DNA of 17,982 nt from an uncultured Bacillota bacterium (lineage in GTDB: Bacteria > Bacillota > JAAYKD01). Below, one piece after another: positions 1 through 6,920 of this stretch. Location: assembly GCA_937897315.1 (NCBI GenBank), contig CALCNS010000233.1, forward strand, positions 1-17,982, written 5' to 3'. The position numbers were made by a program, and so were the translations under genes. Position 1 is the stretch's first letter. Every line of letters begins with the position of its first letter. The notes beneath the pieces are model-generated. The model worked only from the letters and a program-made list of their open reading frames with translations. It was not told the origin of the DNA and made no database searches.

Positions 1-744
1 GGGAAGATTGTCATACCAGGTCCTTTTACTTATGCAGCGAACTTCAGTGAAGGACTTGCCAGTGTAAGTTGGGAAAGTAAATTTCATTCTGAGAAATCGG
101 CCAAGACTATTGCTGTCATTCAAACAGGTTTCATAGACACTACCGGAAAAATCGTCATCTCCGGGCAAGGCAACTGGATTTATCCTGAGTTTTCTGGCCC
201 GCATCTGCAATGGATGGGGTTGTCATGGGATAAGGGAGGTAATTTTTTCGAAGGTGGAATGACTATGGTCAGTTACACATTTCCCAGAGGAGACTTTCCA
301 ACCAAGCAGGCGAATGTAATTGCTACCTTGGACCAACAAGGCAGTGTGCTCTGGATGAGTGACCTAGACCAATACTATAGCGAAATGGATTCACGAGCCT
401 ATTTTAACTCGGGTATCACGTGCGTTTTGAGCAAGAAAACTAACGAAGAAGTCTTTATTGATTCTTCTGGCAATATTATCCCTGTTGCCTTGGAGAATTG
501 GAGTTTTTACTTACCTTATTCTGAAGGGTTGGCAGTTGTAAAGGATGAAAAGGATGGTCTATATAAATATATCAATTCGTCAGGAAAGGTCATTACCCAA
601 GGGTACAAAAATGCTCATTCATTCATCAATGGATATGCATTTGTTAGAACTTCTGATAATATCGATCTCATCATAGACAGTACTGGTGCTGTAGTCATAA
701 AAGCAAATGACCAGCTCATTCCTATCGCTCCATTCACAAAATAA
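1..744 (+). CDS. WG repeat-containing protein, 3' part only
   Basis: The reading frame is open from base 1 to the TAA at 742-744, so this is the C-terminal 247 residues of a longer protein whose start lies outside the window. It is built from about five degenerate WG-type repeats of 30-45 residues, each with an 'F/Y-SEGLA-V' strand followed by an 'ID-TGKIVI'-like strand. Clear examples are FSEGLASV with GFIDTTGKIVI, YSEGLAVV with YINSSGKVIT, and FINGYAFV with LIIDSTGAVVI. WG-repeat proteins form beta-rich repeat folds and many are secreted or surface-attached, but no precise function is known. No signal peptide can be judged because the N-terminus is missing. No terminator hairpin was noticed just after the stop. 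Family assignment is confident; role is unknown. Confidence 0.85.
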   Translation, partial: GKIVIPGPFTYAANFSEGLASVSWESKFHSEKSAKTIAVIQTGFIDTTGKIVISGQGNWIYPEFSGPHLQWMGLSWDKGGNFFEGGMTMVSYTFPRGDFPTKQANVIATLDQQGSVLWMSDLDQYYSEMDSRAYFNSGITCVLSKKTNEEVFIDSSGNIIPVALENWSFYLPYSEGLAVVKDEKDGLYKYINSSGKVITQGYKNAHSFINGYAFVRTSDNIDLIIDSTGAVVIKANDQLIPIAPFTK

Positions 745-823
745 CGGACACAAGTAGTAACCTCGGTTCAATTTATTGATTACTTCCTGCAGTGCCAAAG
801 CCATAATAACAGAGGTTGTCTCC

Positions 824-1117
824 ATGCAAATTTATAAAAACCCCAACTGCAAAAGAGTGAGAGGAAGTCACTTGTTGGAAGTCACTTGTGCATATTGTAA
901 GGGCTTTATTGCTCTCTACCAAAAAGTGGGAGATAGCAATTTCGTTAAGATGTACAATGACCGAATCATAGAGGGGTCTATTGATTTCTCCCAGTATCAC
1001 GGTGCTTTGTTTTGCCCTTCTTGTGGTAAGCAAATCGCCACCCGATATATCACAAAAATGGATAAGAAAGAAGCATATCGGTTTATACCATCGACATTTA
1101 ATAGAAAGAAGGTGTAG
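824..1117 (+). CDS. small zinc-ribbon-like protein (two CxxC pairs)
   Basis: This gene encodes a 97-aa protein of unknown function. It carries two CxxC pairs, C22-x2-C25 (CAYC) and C64-x2-C67 (CPSC), spaced as in a four-cysteine zinc ribbon, so zinc binding is likely. I chose the ATG at 824 because AGAGG lies 8 bases upstream (811-815); the frame extends to an ATG at 776, but no good ribosome binding site precedes it. The stop is 2 bases before the GTG of the next gene, so the two are probably co-transcribed. A 13-bp sequence (863-875) is repeated at 877-889 with a 14-bp period just before the first CxxC. Because 14 is not a multiple of three, the two copies are read in different frames (GSHLL versus EVTC). 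No membrane segment or signal peptide is visible. Confidence 0.65.
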   Translation: MQIYKNPNCKRVRGSHLLEVTCAYCKGFIALYQKVGDSNFVKMYNDRIIEGSIDFSQYHGALFCPSCGKQIATRYITKMDKKEAYRFIPSTFNRKKV

Positions 1118-1119
1118 GG

Positions 1120-2220
1120 GTGTTTTCGTCATTGATGAACAGGTTCCATTGGTTCAACACAGAGAGCGTTGACAAAACCATTTCGCCAAAGGAGCAATAT
1201 CAGTGTCTTTCCCAGTGGGCGGCCAAAGCTAGAAGTGTCAATCCACGTGCTTTCGATGAATGGATTCTGTGGTTACGTTCTGATACAGAATGGGAGTCTA
1301 GCCATTTGGACAGCAATACCTCCACCTTGCGCGAAGTCCTTTCTCGTTTTCTGGAACAGAACAATGTTCTAATCCATTATTTGAAAGAGCTGGAGCCCTT
1401 TGGGGTGGTGAATACAGTGGTGTTTCGTGCCATTGAGCGGTTTAATCGAGAGCTCCAAGGAGAAACGCATCCGGAGCATTTACAGCAAGTCGTGAAGCAA
1501 GTTTTTGCTAATTTTTCGTTGCTCGGTCAAGAGAAGACTCGTTTGCAGTTCGCTGGGAATGCTACCGGGCCAAGTGGCACCAATTCCATCGATTTTTACG
1601 GGTATTTCAATGCTCTTAAGGACGCCGATGCAGAAGTACAGTGGGCTCTGTTCATGCCCAATAAGGTTCAACGTCAGCTGCAGGGGTTTTCTTTGCAGCA
1701 ATTCGAGTATAAAATAATGCCTGCCATGCGGTTTTTGGGTAGAAATCTCAGTGCGCTACAAAATGAAGACGATATTCGTGAGGTATTTACCACGTTGGAC
1801 TCCTTACAAGGGTGTATATCGGAGTTCCCTTACGATATATTGTTCATGCATCATCAGGGGCTTGGCGTCGATGTGGGCCCGTGGCAAGGGCTTTGGGGGA
1901 GATTCATGAAGCCCAATACCTTAGTTCCCGAGGGTTTTCAGCATATCGATTTTGAACCGGAGCACAATGGAAAAGCCGGTATGCCATACTTATCTCATTA
2001 TGCATATGCTACCTTTACTGGAGATATAAAAGCCATGCATCAGCGTGAAGGGTTCGATAGCGATGCGATGTACGATGTCACGAGGAATATGATGCTCGGG
2101 CAAAATGTGCTCATCCCTTATCCCGATAAGTATTGGACAGCAGAAGTCTTTTTACATGGGTATACAAAACCGAGTACCGCCTACTTGTTCAGCGCAGATT
2201 TAACCACCGGGTTGCGTTAG
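1120..2220 (+). CDS. hypothetical protein, 366 aa
   Basis: I do not recognise this family. The GTG start at 1120 is supported by AGAAGG at 1107-1112, 7 bases upstream; an ATG at 1135 is the alternative. The protein is soluble in composition, with no signal peptide and no membrane segment. The N-terminal two thirds look helical and rich in charged and aromatic residues (for example the stretch around residues 24-45 with several Trp). The last 100 residues contain mixed beta-like segments, including YLSHYAYATFTGD and a Tyr/Pro-rich stretch near PYPDKYWTAEVF. The spacing to the zinc-ribbon gene upstream (2 bases) suggests a two-gene transcription unit, so the two products may act together. The long undamaged frame argues for a real gene. 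No function is proposed. Confidence 0.7.
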   Translation: MFSSLMNRFHWFNTESVDKTISPKEQYQCLSQWAAKARSVNPRAFDEWILWLRSDTEWESSHLDSNTSTLREVLSRFLEQNNVLIHYLKELEPFGVVNTVVFRAIERFNRELQGETHPEHLQQVVKQVFANFSLLGQEKTRLQFAGNATGPSGTNSIDFYGYFNALKDADAEVQWALFMPNKVQRQLQGFSLQQFEYKIMPAMRFLGRNLSALQNEDDIREVFTTLDSLQGCISEFPYDILFMHHQGLGVDVGPWQGLWGRFMKPNTLVPEGFQHIDFEPEHNGKAGMPYLSHYAYATFTGDIKAMHQREGFDSDAMYDVTRNMMLGQNVLIPYPDKYWTAEVFLHGYTKPSTAYLFSADLTTGLR

Positions 2221-2284
2221 GTTATTATTTCATGATGCGTTTGGATGGAGTCCTAGTATAATTTACAGAAAGGTGGGAATGGGT

Positions 2285-2548
2285 ATGGGTGAGTTAGCAA
2301 AACTAACCAACATTGCAGCCAAGCTGGAGCAGCAACTTATGGAGGTGGGAATTACCACCGAAGCAGAACTAAGAAATGTAGGAAGTATGGAAGCGTGGTT
2401 GCGCATACGAGCAAAGGATCCATCTGCCTGAATCATGCGACTTTCTGCCTTGGAAGGTGCATTGGTAGGGGTGCGTTGGCACGATTTGAATTTGGAAACT
2501 AAGAAGTCACTAAAGGAGTTTTATACACAACACAAGGGAAACAAGTGA
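2285..2548 (+). pseudogene. TfoX/Sxy C-terminal-domain protein with in-frame TGA at codon 49
   Basis: Reading from the ATG at 2285 gives a near-complete stand-alone TfoX C-terminal (helix-hairpin-helix-like) domain. Its first half contains LTNIAAKLEQQL, VGITTEAELRNVGSMEAW and RAKDPSA. An in-frame TGA at 2429-2431 follows, and the same frame then continues with the conserved second half: ALEGALVGVRWHDL and LKEFY, ending at TGA 2546-2548. From memory of the family, Bacillota relatives have Cys at the interrupted position (…SAC…). TfoX_C proteins of this size are common in Bacillota, usually next to acetyltransferases or regulators, and their role is unclear. AGGTGG (2271-2276) serves the ATG at 2285; an in-frame ATG at 2279 is the alternative. 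A perfect TATAAT lies at 2257-2262 without a convincing -35. A single TGC/TGT-to-TGA change, a base-call error, or selenocysteine recoding could each explain the stop. An ATG at 2435 could restart only a 37-residue tail and has no clear ribosome binding site. Confidence 0.8.
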
Positions 2549-2596
2549 TTATTTTAAGCGGAATCAAGCAAATTAGTAGAGAGAAAGCGAGAAAAC

Positions 2597-3109
2597 ATGA
2601 TTTTAGAAACCGAAAGACTGTTCTTACGTGAACTCCAACAGAGCGATTATTCTGCTTTGGCAGCAATTCTGCAGGACGAAGAGACCATGATTGCCTACGA
2701 AGGAGCATTCTCCAATGACGATGTGCAAAACTGGCTCGATCGGCAGCGAAAGAGGTACCAAGATCATGGTTATGGTCTATGGGCGGTCATCCTAAAAGAG
2801 ACCGGACAAATGATTGGTCAGTGTGGTCTTAGTTTGCAAGATGCCAACGGCAAAGAAGTTCTGGAGATTGGGTATTTGTTCAATCGTGCCTTTTGGCATA
2901 AAGGATATGCTATCGAAGCTGCCATGGCTTGTAAAAAATATGCGTTTACAAAACTGCATGCCAATGAGGTGTTCTCCATTATTCGAGACACCAACAAAGC
3001 GTCGCAAAACGTTGCGCTCCGAAATGGTATGACCATTGTTGAGCACTTTGTCAAACATTATCGGGGAGTCGATATGCCGCACTTACTGTTTTCGGTGAAG
3101 TCTGTGTAA
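2597..3109 (+). CDS. GNAT family N-acetyltransferase (RimJ/RimL-like)
   Basis: This 170-aa protein has the typical length and order of RimJ/RimL-like GCN5-related acetyltransferases, which move an acetyl group from acetyl-CoA to an amine. The opening 'LETERLFLRELQQSDYSAL' type start (residues 3-21) is characteristic of the family. The acetyl-CoA-binding motif A is seen as IGYLFNRAFWHKGYAIEAA (residues 91-109, with H101-K-G-Y-A in the pyrophosphate-binding loop). Motif B follows as RDTNKASQNVALRNGM (130-145). The substrate cannot be deduced; such enzymes modify ribosomal protein N-termini, antibiotics or small metabolites. The ATG at 2597 gives exactly the family N-terminus, although the purine-rich upstream region (GAGAGAAAG) is a weak ribosome binding site. 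It lies 48 bases after the TfoX-like gene, and a hairpin terminator follows. Confidence 0.88.
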   Translation: MILETERLFLRELQQSDYSALAAILQDEETMIAYEGAFSNDDVQNWLDRQRKRYQDHGYGLWAVILKETGQMIGQCGLSLQDANGKEVLEIGYLFNRAFWHKGYAIEAAMACKKYAFTKLHANEVFSIIRDTNKASQNVALRNGMTIVEHFVKHYRGVDMPHLLFSVKSV

Positions 3110-3162
3110 AACAGCGTTGAGTATCCTCGTATTCAAAGAGAACATTGCCATTATGTTGGAAT

Positions 3163-3182
3163 AAAAAAGTTGAGACTTTTTT
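3163..3182 (+). terminator. A/T-rich hairpin terminator after the acetyltransferase gene
   Basis: AAAAAAGT (3163-3170) pairs perfectly with ACTTTTTT (3175-3182) around a TGAG loop, leaving a U-rich 3' arm, the usual form of a weak intrinsic terminator in Bacillota. An overlapping alternative hairpin, GACTTT/AAAGTC (from 3174), is followed by another T-run at 3191-3196. It lies 54 bases beyond the acetyltransferase stop. Confidence 0.5.
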
Positions 3183-3194
3183 AAAAGTCGTTTT

Positions 3195-4121
3195 TTGCTT
3201 TCGCATGCTGAAGGGAGAAGCGATATCGTACACGAATACAGCTACTGCGTATTACAAAATTCTTCAAGTTATCTGGGGGGCGAGCTTCGTGTTGTGGCTG
3301 AACAGTGTGAAAATAAAAAAATCACTCTTCTGTTTCTTGGCGTTGTATTGGTTGCAACGGTTTTGGCAGCTATTTCTCAAAACTATTTTGTGGTCAAAAT
3401 CTATGAAACCATGGATGAACAAAGAAGAACCCTTGTTGAGAACAATATGTTGCTGCTCATGGAAACTACCGACCGAATGTACCAATTAATTGAACGACCG
3501 ATCGAAGAAAAATCACAGAGTATTTTACTTTGAAACGATTAAAGCATTAACCAATGCCGAAGAAGAGAAAGATGCATATACAAGAGGCCATTGTGAAAGG
3601 GTCATGCATTATTCTTGCAAATGGGGGATGCTCTTCATTTACCGGAAAAAGACATGGATACCTTGCGTTTTGGGTCAATCCTTCATGATATTGGGAGAAT
3701 TGGGATACCGGAAAACATTCTGAACAAAGAAGGACGACTTACAACAGAAGAGTTTTCTATGATCAAACAGCACCCCAATATGGGATTTCGCATTTTAAAT
3801 GATTTAACATTCATGCGTGACAGTGTTAAAATTGTTCATGAGCATCATGAATGGTACAACGGCGACGGCTATCCCAATAAAAAATCCGCTGAGAAAATTA
3901 ATTTATTAGCAAGAATCGTCTGTATTGCCGACGCTTTCGATGCCATGACAACGCAAAGACCGTACAGAAAAACAACGCTGACACAGGAGGAAGCCATTGC
4001 AGAGTTGCGTGTTAAAAGTGGTACACAATTTGACCCGCACTTGGTCGAGATATTTGTCTCCGCTTTGCAAAAAATCGCACAAGAAGATTTAAATAGAATA
4101 GTAATCAGACTGGTGTGCTAA
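3195..4121 (+). pseudogene. HD-GYP domain c-di-GMP phosphodiesterase, two frameshifts
   Basis: The parts of one membrane-anchored HD-GYP protein lie in changing frames. The first frame, open to 3533, gives a transmembrane helix (about 3312-3372, ITLLFLGVVLVATVLAAIS) and a helical linker rich in Glu and Met. The next frame (about 3510-3615) gives FETIKALTNAEEEKDAYTRGH, the standard entry to the HD-GYP domain. The first frame then resumes from about 3615 to the TAA at 4119-4121 with all catalytic signatures: LHDIGRIGIPENIL (HD pair), MIKQHPNMG, HEHHEWYNGDGYP (GYP motif) and ADAFDAMTTQRPYR. The family hydrolyses cyclic di-GMP. Each shift fits a one-base change in a short homopolymer: one extra A at 3508-3512 and one missing T near 3611-3613. 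The true start is unclear: TTG 3195 has no good ribosome binding site and GTG 3294 is possible. Decay, sequencing error and slippage are all compatible. Confidence 0.85.
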
Positions 4122-4155
4122 AGGTTCCATACCTTAACGGGCGTGGGACCTTTTT
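4120..4155 (+). terminator. hairpin terminator after HD-GYP gene
   Basis: AAAGGTTCC (4120-4128) pairs over nine positions, one of them a G-U, with GGGACCTTT (4145-4153) and runs into TTTTT at 4151-4155. It begins at the last base of the HD-GYP stop codon. Confidence 0.6.
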
Positions 4156-4184
4156 GTTGTGAACTCACTGGGTTCACAACAAAA
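4152..4184. repeat. 13-bp perfect inverted repeat (hairpin)
   Basis: TTTTGTTGTGAAC (4152-4164) and GTTCACAACAAAA (4172-4184) are perfect inverted repeats around the 7-base loop TCACTGG. The left arm starts inside the T-tract of the preceding terminator. The A/T-ended arms make it symmetrical, so it could end transcription in either direction or bind a dimeric protein; it lies 111 bases before the hipB start. Confidence 0.6.
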
Positions 4185-4225
4185 GACTCGCGCAGGCTAG
4201 ATACTAATCCATCCTTGATCGATAC

Positions 4226-4278
4226 AATGTTTATTATAATTGACAAATAACCACGATTAGTTTATAATAGTAAACATT
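4226..4278 (+). promoter_or_regulatory. hipBA promoter with flanking inverted-repeat operator
   Basis: TTGACA (4240-4245) and TATAAT (4263-4268) are separated by exactly 17 bases, a perfect sigma-A/sigma-70 promoter. The inverted arms AATGTTTA (4226-4233) and TAAACATT (4271-4278) flank it, and the internal TTATAA sequences extend the symmetry. HipB-type antitoxins repress their own operons through palindromes, so I infer this to be the autoregulatory operator. The hipB ribosome binding site AGGGGGAG (4281-4288) follows directly. Confidence 0.75.
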
Positions 4279-4294
4279 AAAGGGGGAGTAATCA

Positions 4295-4633
4295 ATGAAT
4301 AAAAGGAGTGTCGTCATTCTTCCTAAAACACAGTCGATTCTCAACACTATGGGTGAGCAAATAAAAATGGCAAGACTCCGGCGAAAGCTCTCGGTAGATC
4401 TTGTTGCTGAGAGAGCCGGTATAAGCAGGGCCTCTTTATGGACGGTTGAGAAAGGTTCAACCTCTGTATCGATGAGAATCTACGCAGCTGTACTTCATGC
4501 TTTGAATAATATGGACAAAGACTTGCTTCTTATTGCTAAGGACGATGATCTTGGTAGAAAGTTACAAGACCTCGATCTACCGGTCAGAAAACGTTCGCCA
4601 AAAAAGCAAGGTGATACAAATGAGAAATCATGA
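4295..4633 (+). CDS. hipB: HipB-like XRE-family antitoxin/repressor
   Basis: This 112-aa protein carries an XRE/Cro helix-turn-helix at about residues 20-80 (MGEQIKMARLRRKLS, then DLVAERAGISRASLWTVEKG as the two DNA-reading helices). It is the DNA-binding antitoxin partner of HipA: by family knowledge HipB dimers bind operator palindromes, sequester HipA and repress the operon. The ATG at 4295 is preceded by AGGGGGAG with a 6-base spacer. The C-terminus (about residues 88-112) is basic and likely flexible, as in antitoxins subject to proteolysis. The stop codon overlaps the hipA start by 14 bases, indicating translational coupling. Expression is expected from the consensus promoter at 4240-4268, with autorepression through the surrounding inverted repeat. 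Assignment is strong because of the adjacent hipA. Confidence 0.9.
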   Translation: MNKRSVVILPKTQSILNTMGEQIKMARLRRKLSVDLVAERAGISRASLWTVEKGSTSVSMRIYAAVLHALNNMDKDLLLIAKDDDLGRKLQDLDLPVRKRSPKKQGDTNEKS

Positions 4634-5873
4634 GAAAAAAATATACGTCTATTCTGACTGGTTCAAAGAGATTCCAGTGTTGTTGGGTTTTCTGTATGAG
4701 AGTGGTATCCGAGGGAATGCGACGTACTCGTTTGAGTATGATTCTACTTGGTTGAAAGAAAATTTTGATGTTTTGTCTTTCGACCCGGATCTCTTCCTGT
4801 ATTCTGGAAGGCAATATACACCTTTTGAAAAAACCATGTTTGGTATTTTTTCGGATTCATGTCCTGATCGTTGGGGAAGATTACTAATGAAACGACGAGA
4901 AGCCATTCTGGCAAGGAAAGAAAATCGAAAACCACGTGCCTTAACAGAAAGTGATTTTTTATTGGGGGTTCATGACGAATCAAGAATAGGTGCGCTCCGG
5001 TTTTCTCTACAAGAAAACGGCCCTTTTCTATCCGACGACAAAGAATTTTCTACTCCACCGTGGACTACTCTTAGAAACCTAGAAAGTGCTTCGTTTGCAT
5101 TTGAAGGTGGAGACGATATTGATGAAGAGAAGTGGTTGAAGCAATTATTTGCCTCAGGTTCTTCTTTAGGAGGAGCACGTCCAAAAGCTTCCGTACAAGC
5201 ACCCGATGGTTCTTTATGGATAGCAAAGTTTCCGTCTAAACACGACGAATGGAATTCAGGTGCGTGGGAAATGGTTGTACATGAGCTTGCGCAAAGATGT
5301 GATTTGCTTGTTCCCGAAGCCAAACTAGAAGACTTCTCAGAGAAGGGAAGTACATTCTTAGTGAAGCGATTTGACCGCAATGGAGCTAAGAGAGTTCATT
5401 ATTCCTCTGCTATGACTTTGCTTGGAAAGACCGATGGTGCCGGATCAGATAATGCAAGCTATTTAGATATGGTTTCATTTATAAAATCAAATGGAGCTTC
5501 GCCGAAGCAAGACTTGAAAGAACTATGGAAACGCCTTGTATTTACCATGGCGGTATCGAACACCGATAATCATTTACGTAATCATGGCTTTATTCTCAGT
5601 AATGGGGGTTGGCGTCTCTCTCCAATGTTTGATGTGAATCCTACGATTTACGGAGATAAACTTTCCCTAGCAGTAAATTCATATGATAATTCAATCAATT
5701 TCGAATTAGCTCTTGAGACGGCAAGATACTATGAGATCGATATGGTTACCGCCAAGAAAATAGTAGAAGAAATTAGTGATGTTGTGCTTGGCAACTGGAG
5801 AAGCATCGCTACATATTTTGGGTTAAGTAGAAATTCTATCGAACATATGGAACCTGCCTTCAGGCTAAAGTAG
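4620..5873 (+). CDS. hipA: HipA-family serine/threonine kinase toxin
   Basis: This 417-aa protein is a full-length type II toxin HipA, a protein kinase that in E. coli phosphorylates glutamyl-tRNA synthetase and drives growth arrest. An N-terminal subdomain covers about residues 1-140. The glycine-rich nucleotide loop is GSSLGGARPKA (180-190), the ATP-binding lysine is likely K203 (IAKF), the catalytic segment is SNTDNHLRNHG (313-323, catalytic D316), and the Mg-binding segment is LSPMFDVNP (333-341, D338). All key kinase residues look intact, so the toxin should be active. The E. coli autophosphorylated serine lies in the equivalent SGAQ-type loop; here S181/S182 are candidates. I start at ATG 4620, which has AAGGTG 6 bases upstream and fits the family N-terminus; the frame runs back to 4533 inside hipB. 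It overlaps hipB by 14 bases. Confidence 0.93.
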   Translation: MRNHEKKIYVYSDWFKEIPVLLGFLYESGIRGNATYSFEYDSTWLKENFDVLSFDPDLFLYSGRQYTPFEKTMFGIFSDSCPDRWGRLLMKRREAILARKENRKPRALTESDFLLGVHDESRIGALRFSLQENGPFLSDDKEFSTPPWTTLRNLESASFAFEGGDDIDEEKWLKQLFASGSSLGGARPKASVQAPDGSLWIAKFPSKHDEWNSGAWEMVVHELAQRCDLLVPEAKLEDFSEKGSTFLVKRFDRNGAKRVHYSSAMTLLGKTDGAGSDNASYLDMVSFIKSNGASPKQDLKELWKRLVFTMAVSNTDNHLRNHGFILSNGGWRLSPMFDVNPTIYGDKLSLAVNSYDNSINFELALETARYYEIDMVTAKKIVEEISDVVLGNWRSIATYFGLSRNSIEHMEPAFRLK

Positions 5874-5922
5874 CGCAAGAGATATCTATACATACAATTT
5901 GTCTAGAGAAAGCAGGAATAAT

Positions 5923-6870
5923 ATGTACAGGACAAAGTACCCTATCCACCCCGATTTCAAAAGATGGGAGAATTTTAATCCTCCGCTCAATGAAACGTCG
6001 ATTCCAATTTTACAGAAACTGATGAGTGTGCTGGTTTTAAAGGAACCAATCACTTCAAAAGTACCCGTTGAGCGTAAGGATATCCCTGTAAATAGCGGAG
6101 AAACCATTCGAGCACTACTCTATTCTCCTAGTAATATAACCCCTAACTCACCCTGCCTGATTTACTTTCATGGTGGGGGTTTTGTCTTGCCTGCAGGTCC
6201 ATTTCATTACACCTTAGCCAAGGAATATGCCATGAGAGCCAATTGTAAAGTGCTCTTTGTTGATTATCGCCTTGCTCCGCAATATCCCTTTCCGGTAGCA
6301 CCTGAAGATTGCTACGCTGCCTACCAATGGGTTCTTGCCTCAGCAGAAAAGTTCTCCATTGACCCTAATCGTATTGCTGTTGGGGGAGACAGCGCTGGGG
6401 GTAATTTAGCTACGGTAGTCTGCCTCATGGCTAGAGATCGTGGTCTACCTATTCCATGTGCCCAGATGATGATTTACCCGGTTGCCGGAATGAAGATGGC
6501 AACCGAGTCTATGCGAAGATACATCGACACCCCAATGTGCAACAGCAAAGATGCCGATAAATACGACCAATTCTATATGCAAGATTCGTCAGCAGGGAAG
6601 CATGAATATTACTCGCCCTATGAAGCGAAGTCTTTGGATAGACTCCCGACTACCTACATAGAAACGGCGGAGTTCGACTGCCTACGCGACGGTGCCATTC
6701 TTTATGCAGAACGATTGCGTGCATTTGGTGTGAACGTGGAGTTACACAACACCATCGGCACGATTCATGGGTTTGACATCGTTTTTAACAGCCCGATTGT
6801 TCGAGAAAGTATAGAAAGAAGAGTCGATTTCTTAAAAAAGTCGTTTAATATCAGCTCCACCAGAAAATAA
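5923..6870 (+). CDS. alpha/beta hydrolase, HSL-type esterase/lipase
   Basis: This 315-aa cytoplasmic enzyme belongs to the hormone-sensitive-lipase-like group of alpha/beta hydrolases, which cleave carboxylic esters of short acyl chains or related substrates. The oxyanion-hole motif is HGGGF (residues 83-87), the nucleophile elbow is GDSAGG (155-160, S157), the acid is D252 in EFDCLRD, and the general base is H282 in IHGF; the triad is complete. The conserved DYRLAPQYPFP segment (114-124) is also present. I place the start at ATG 5923, with AGCAGG (5911-5916) 6 bases upstream, rather than at a TTG at 5899. It lies about 50 bases after hipA in the same direction and might be read from the same promoter, but its function appears unrelated. 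A bidirectional terminator follows at once. The natural substrate is unknown. Confidence 0.92.
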   Translation: MYRTKYPIHPDFKRWENFNPPLNETSIPILQKLMSVLVLKEPITSKVPVERKDIPVNSGETIRALLYSPSNITPNSPCLIYFHGGGFVLPAGPFHYTLAKEYAMRANCKVLFVDYRLAPQYPFPVAPEDCYAAYQWVLASAEKFSIDPNRIAVGGDSAGGNLATVVCLMARDRGLPIPCAQMMIYPVAGMKMATESMRRYIDTPMCNSKDADKYDQFYMQDSSAGKHEYYSPYEAKSLDRLPTTYIETAEFDCLRDGAILYAERLRAFGVNVELHNTIGTIHGFDIVFNSPIVRESIERRVDFLKKSFNISSTRK

Positions 6871-6912
6871 AAACAGGTGCAACCATTCATGTAGAACGTG
6901 CACCTGTTTTTT
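6871..6912. terminator. bidirectional terminator between convergent genes
   Basis: AAACAGGTGCA (6871-6881) pairs perfectly with TGCACCTGTTT (6899-6909), followed by TTTTTT at 6907-6912 and preceded by an A-run that serves as a U-tract on the opposite strand. It separates the esterase and diguanylate cyclase genes. Confidence 0.9.
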
Positions 6913-6920
6913 ATTTAGCT

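Noticed and set aside
1921..2220. Possible GyrI-like or AraC effector-binding fold at the C-terminus of the 366-aa protein
   Set aside because: Only a loose impression from beta/aromatic segments; no defining motif could be aligned by eye.
2429..2431. TGA read as Trp under an alternative genetic code
   Set aside because: Many genes here end at TGA (hipB, VTC, antiporter), and Trp is encoded by TGG throughout; family relatives have Cys, not Trp, at this site.
3145..3489. 114-codon plus-strand frame ending within the HD-GYP region
   Set aside because: It overlaps the transmembrane part of the HD-GYP gene in another frame, has no ribosome binding site and encodes a low-plausibility Trp/Leu/Lys-rich sequence.
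4970..5380. 136-codon antisense frame inside hipA
   Set aside because: It lies fully within a well-supported kinase gene, has no ribosome binding site and no recognisable domain; it is a shadow of the coding strand.
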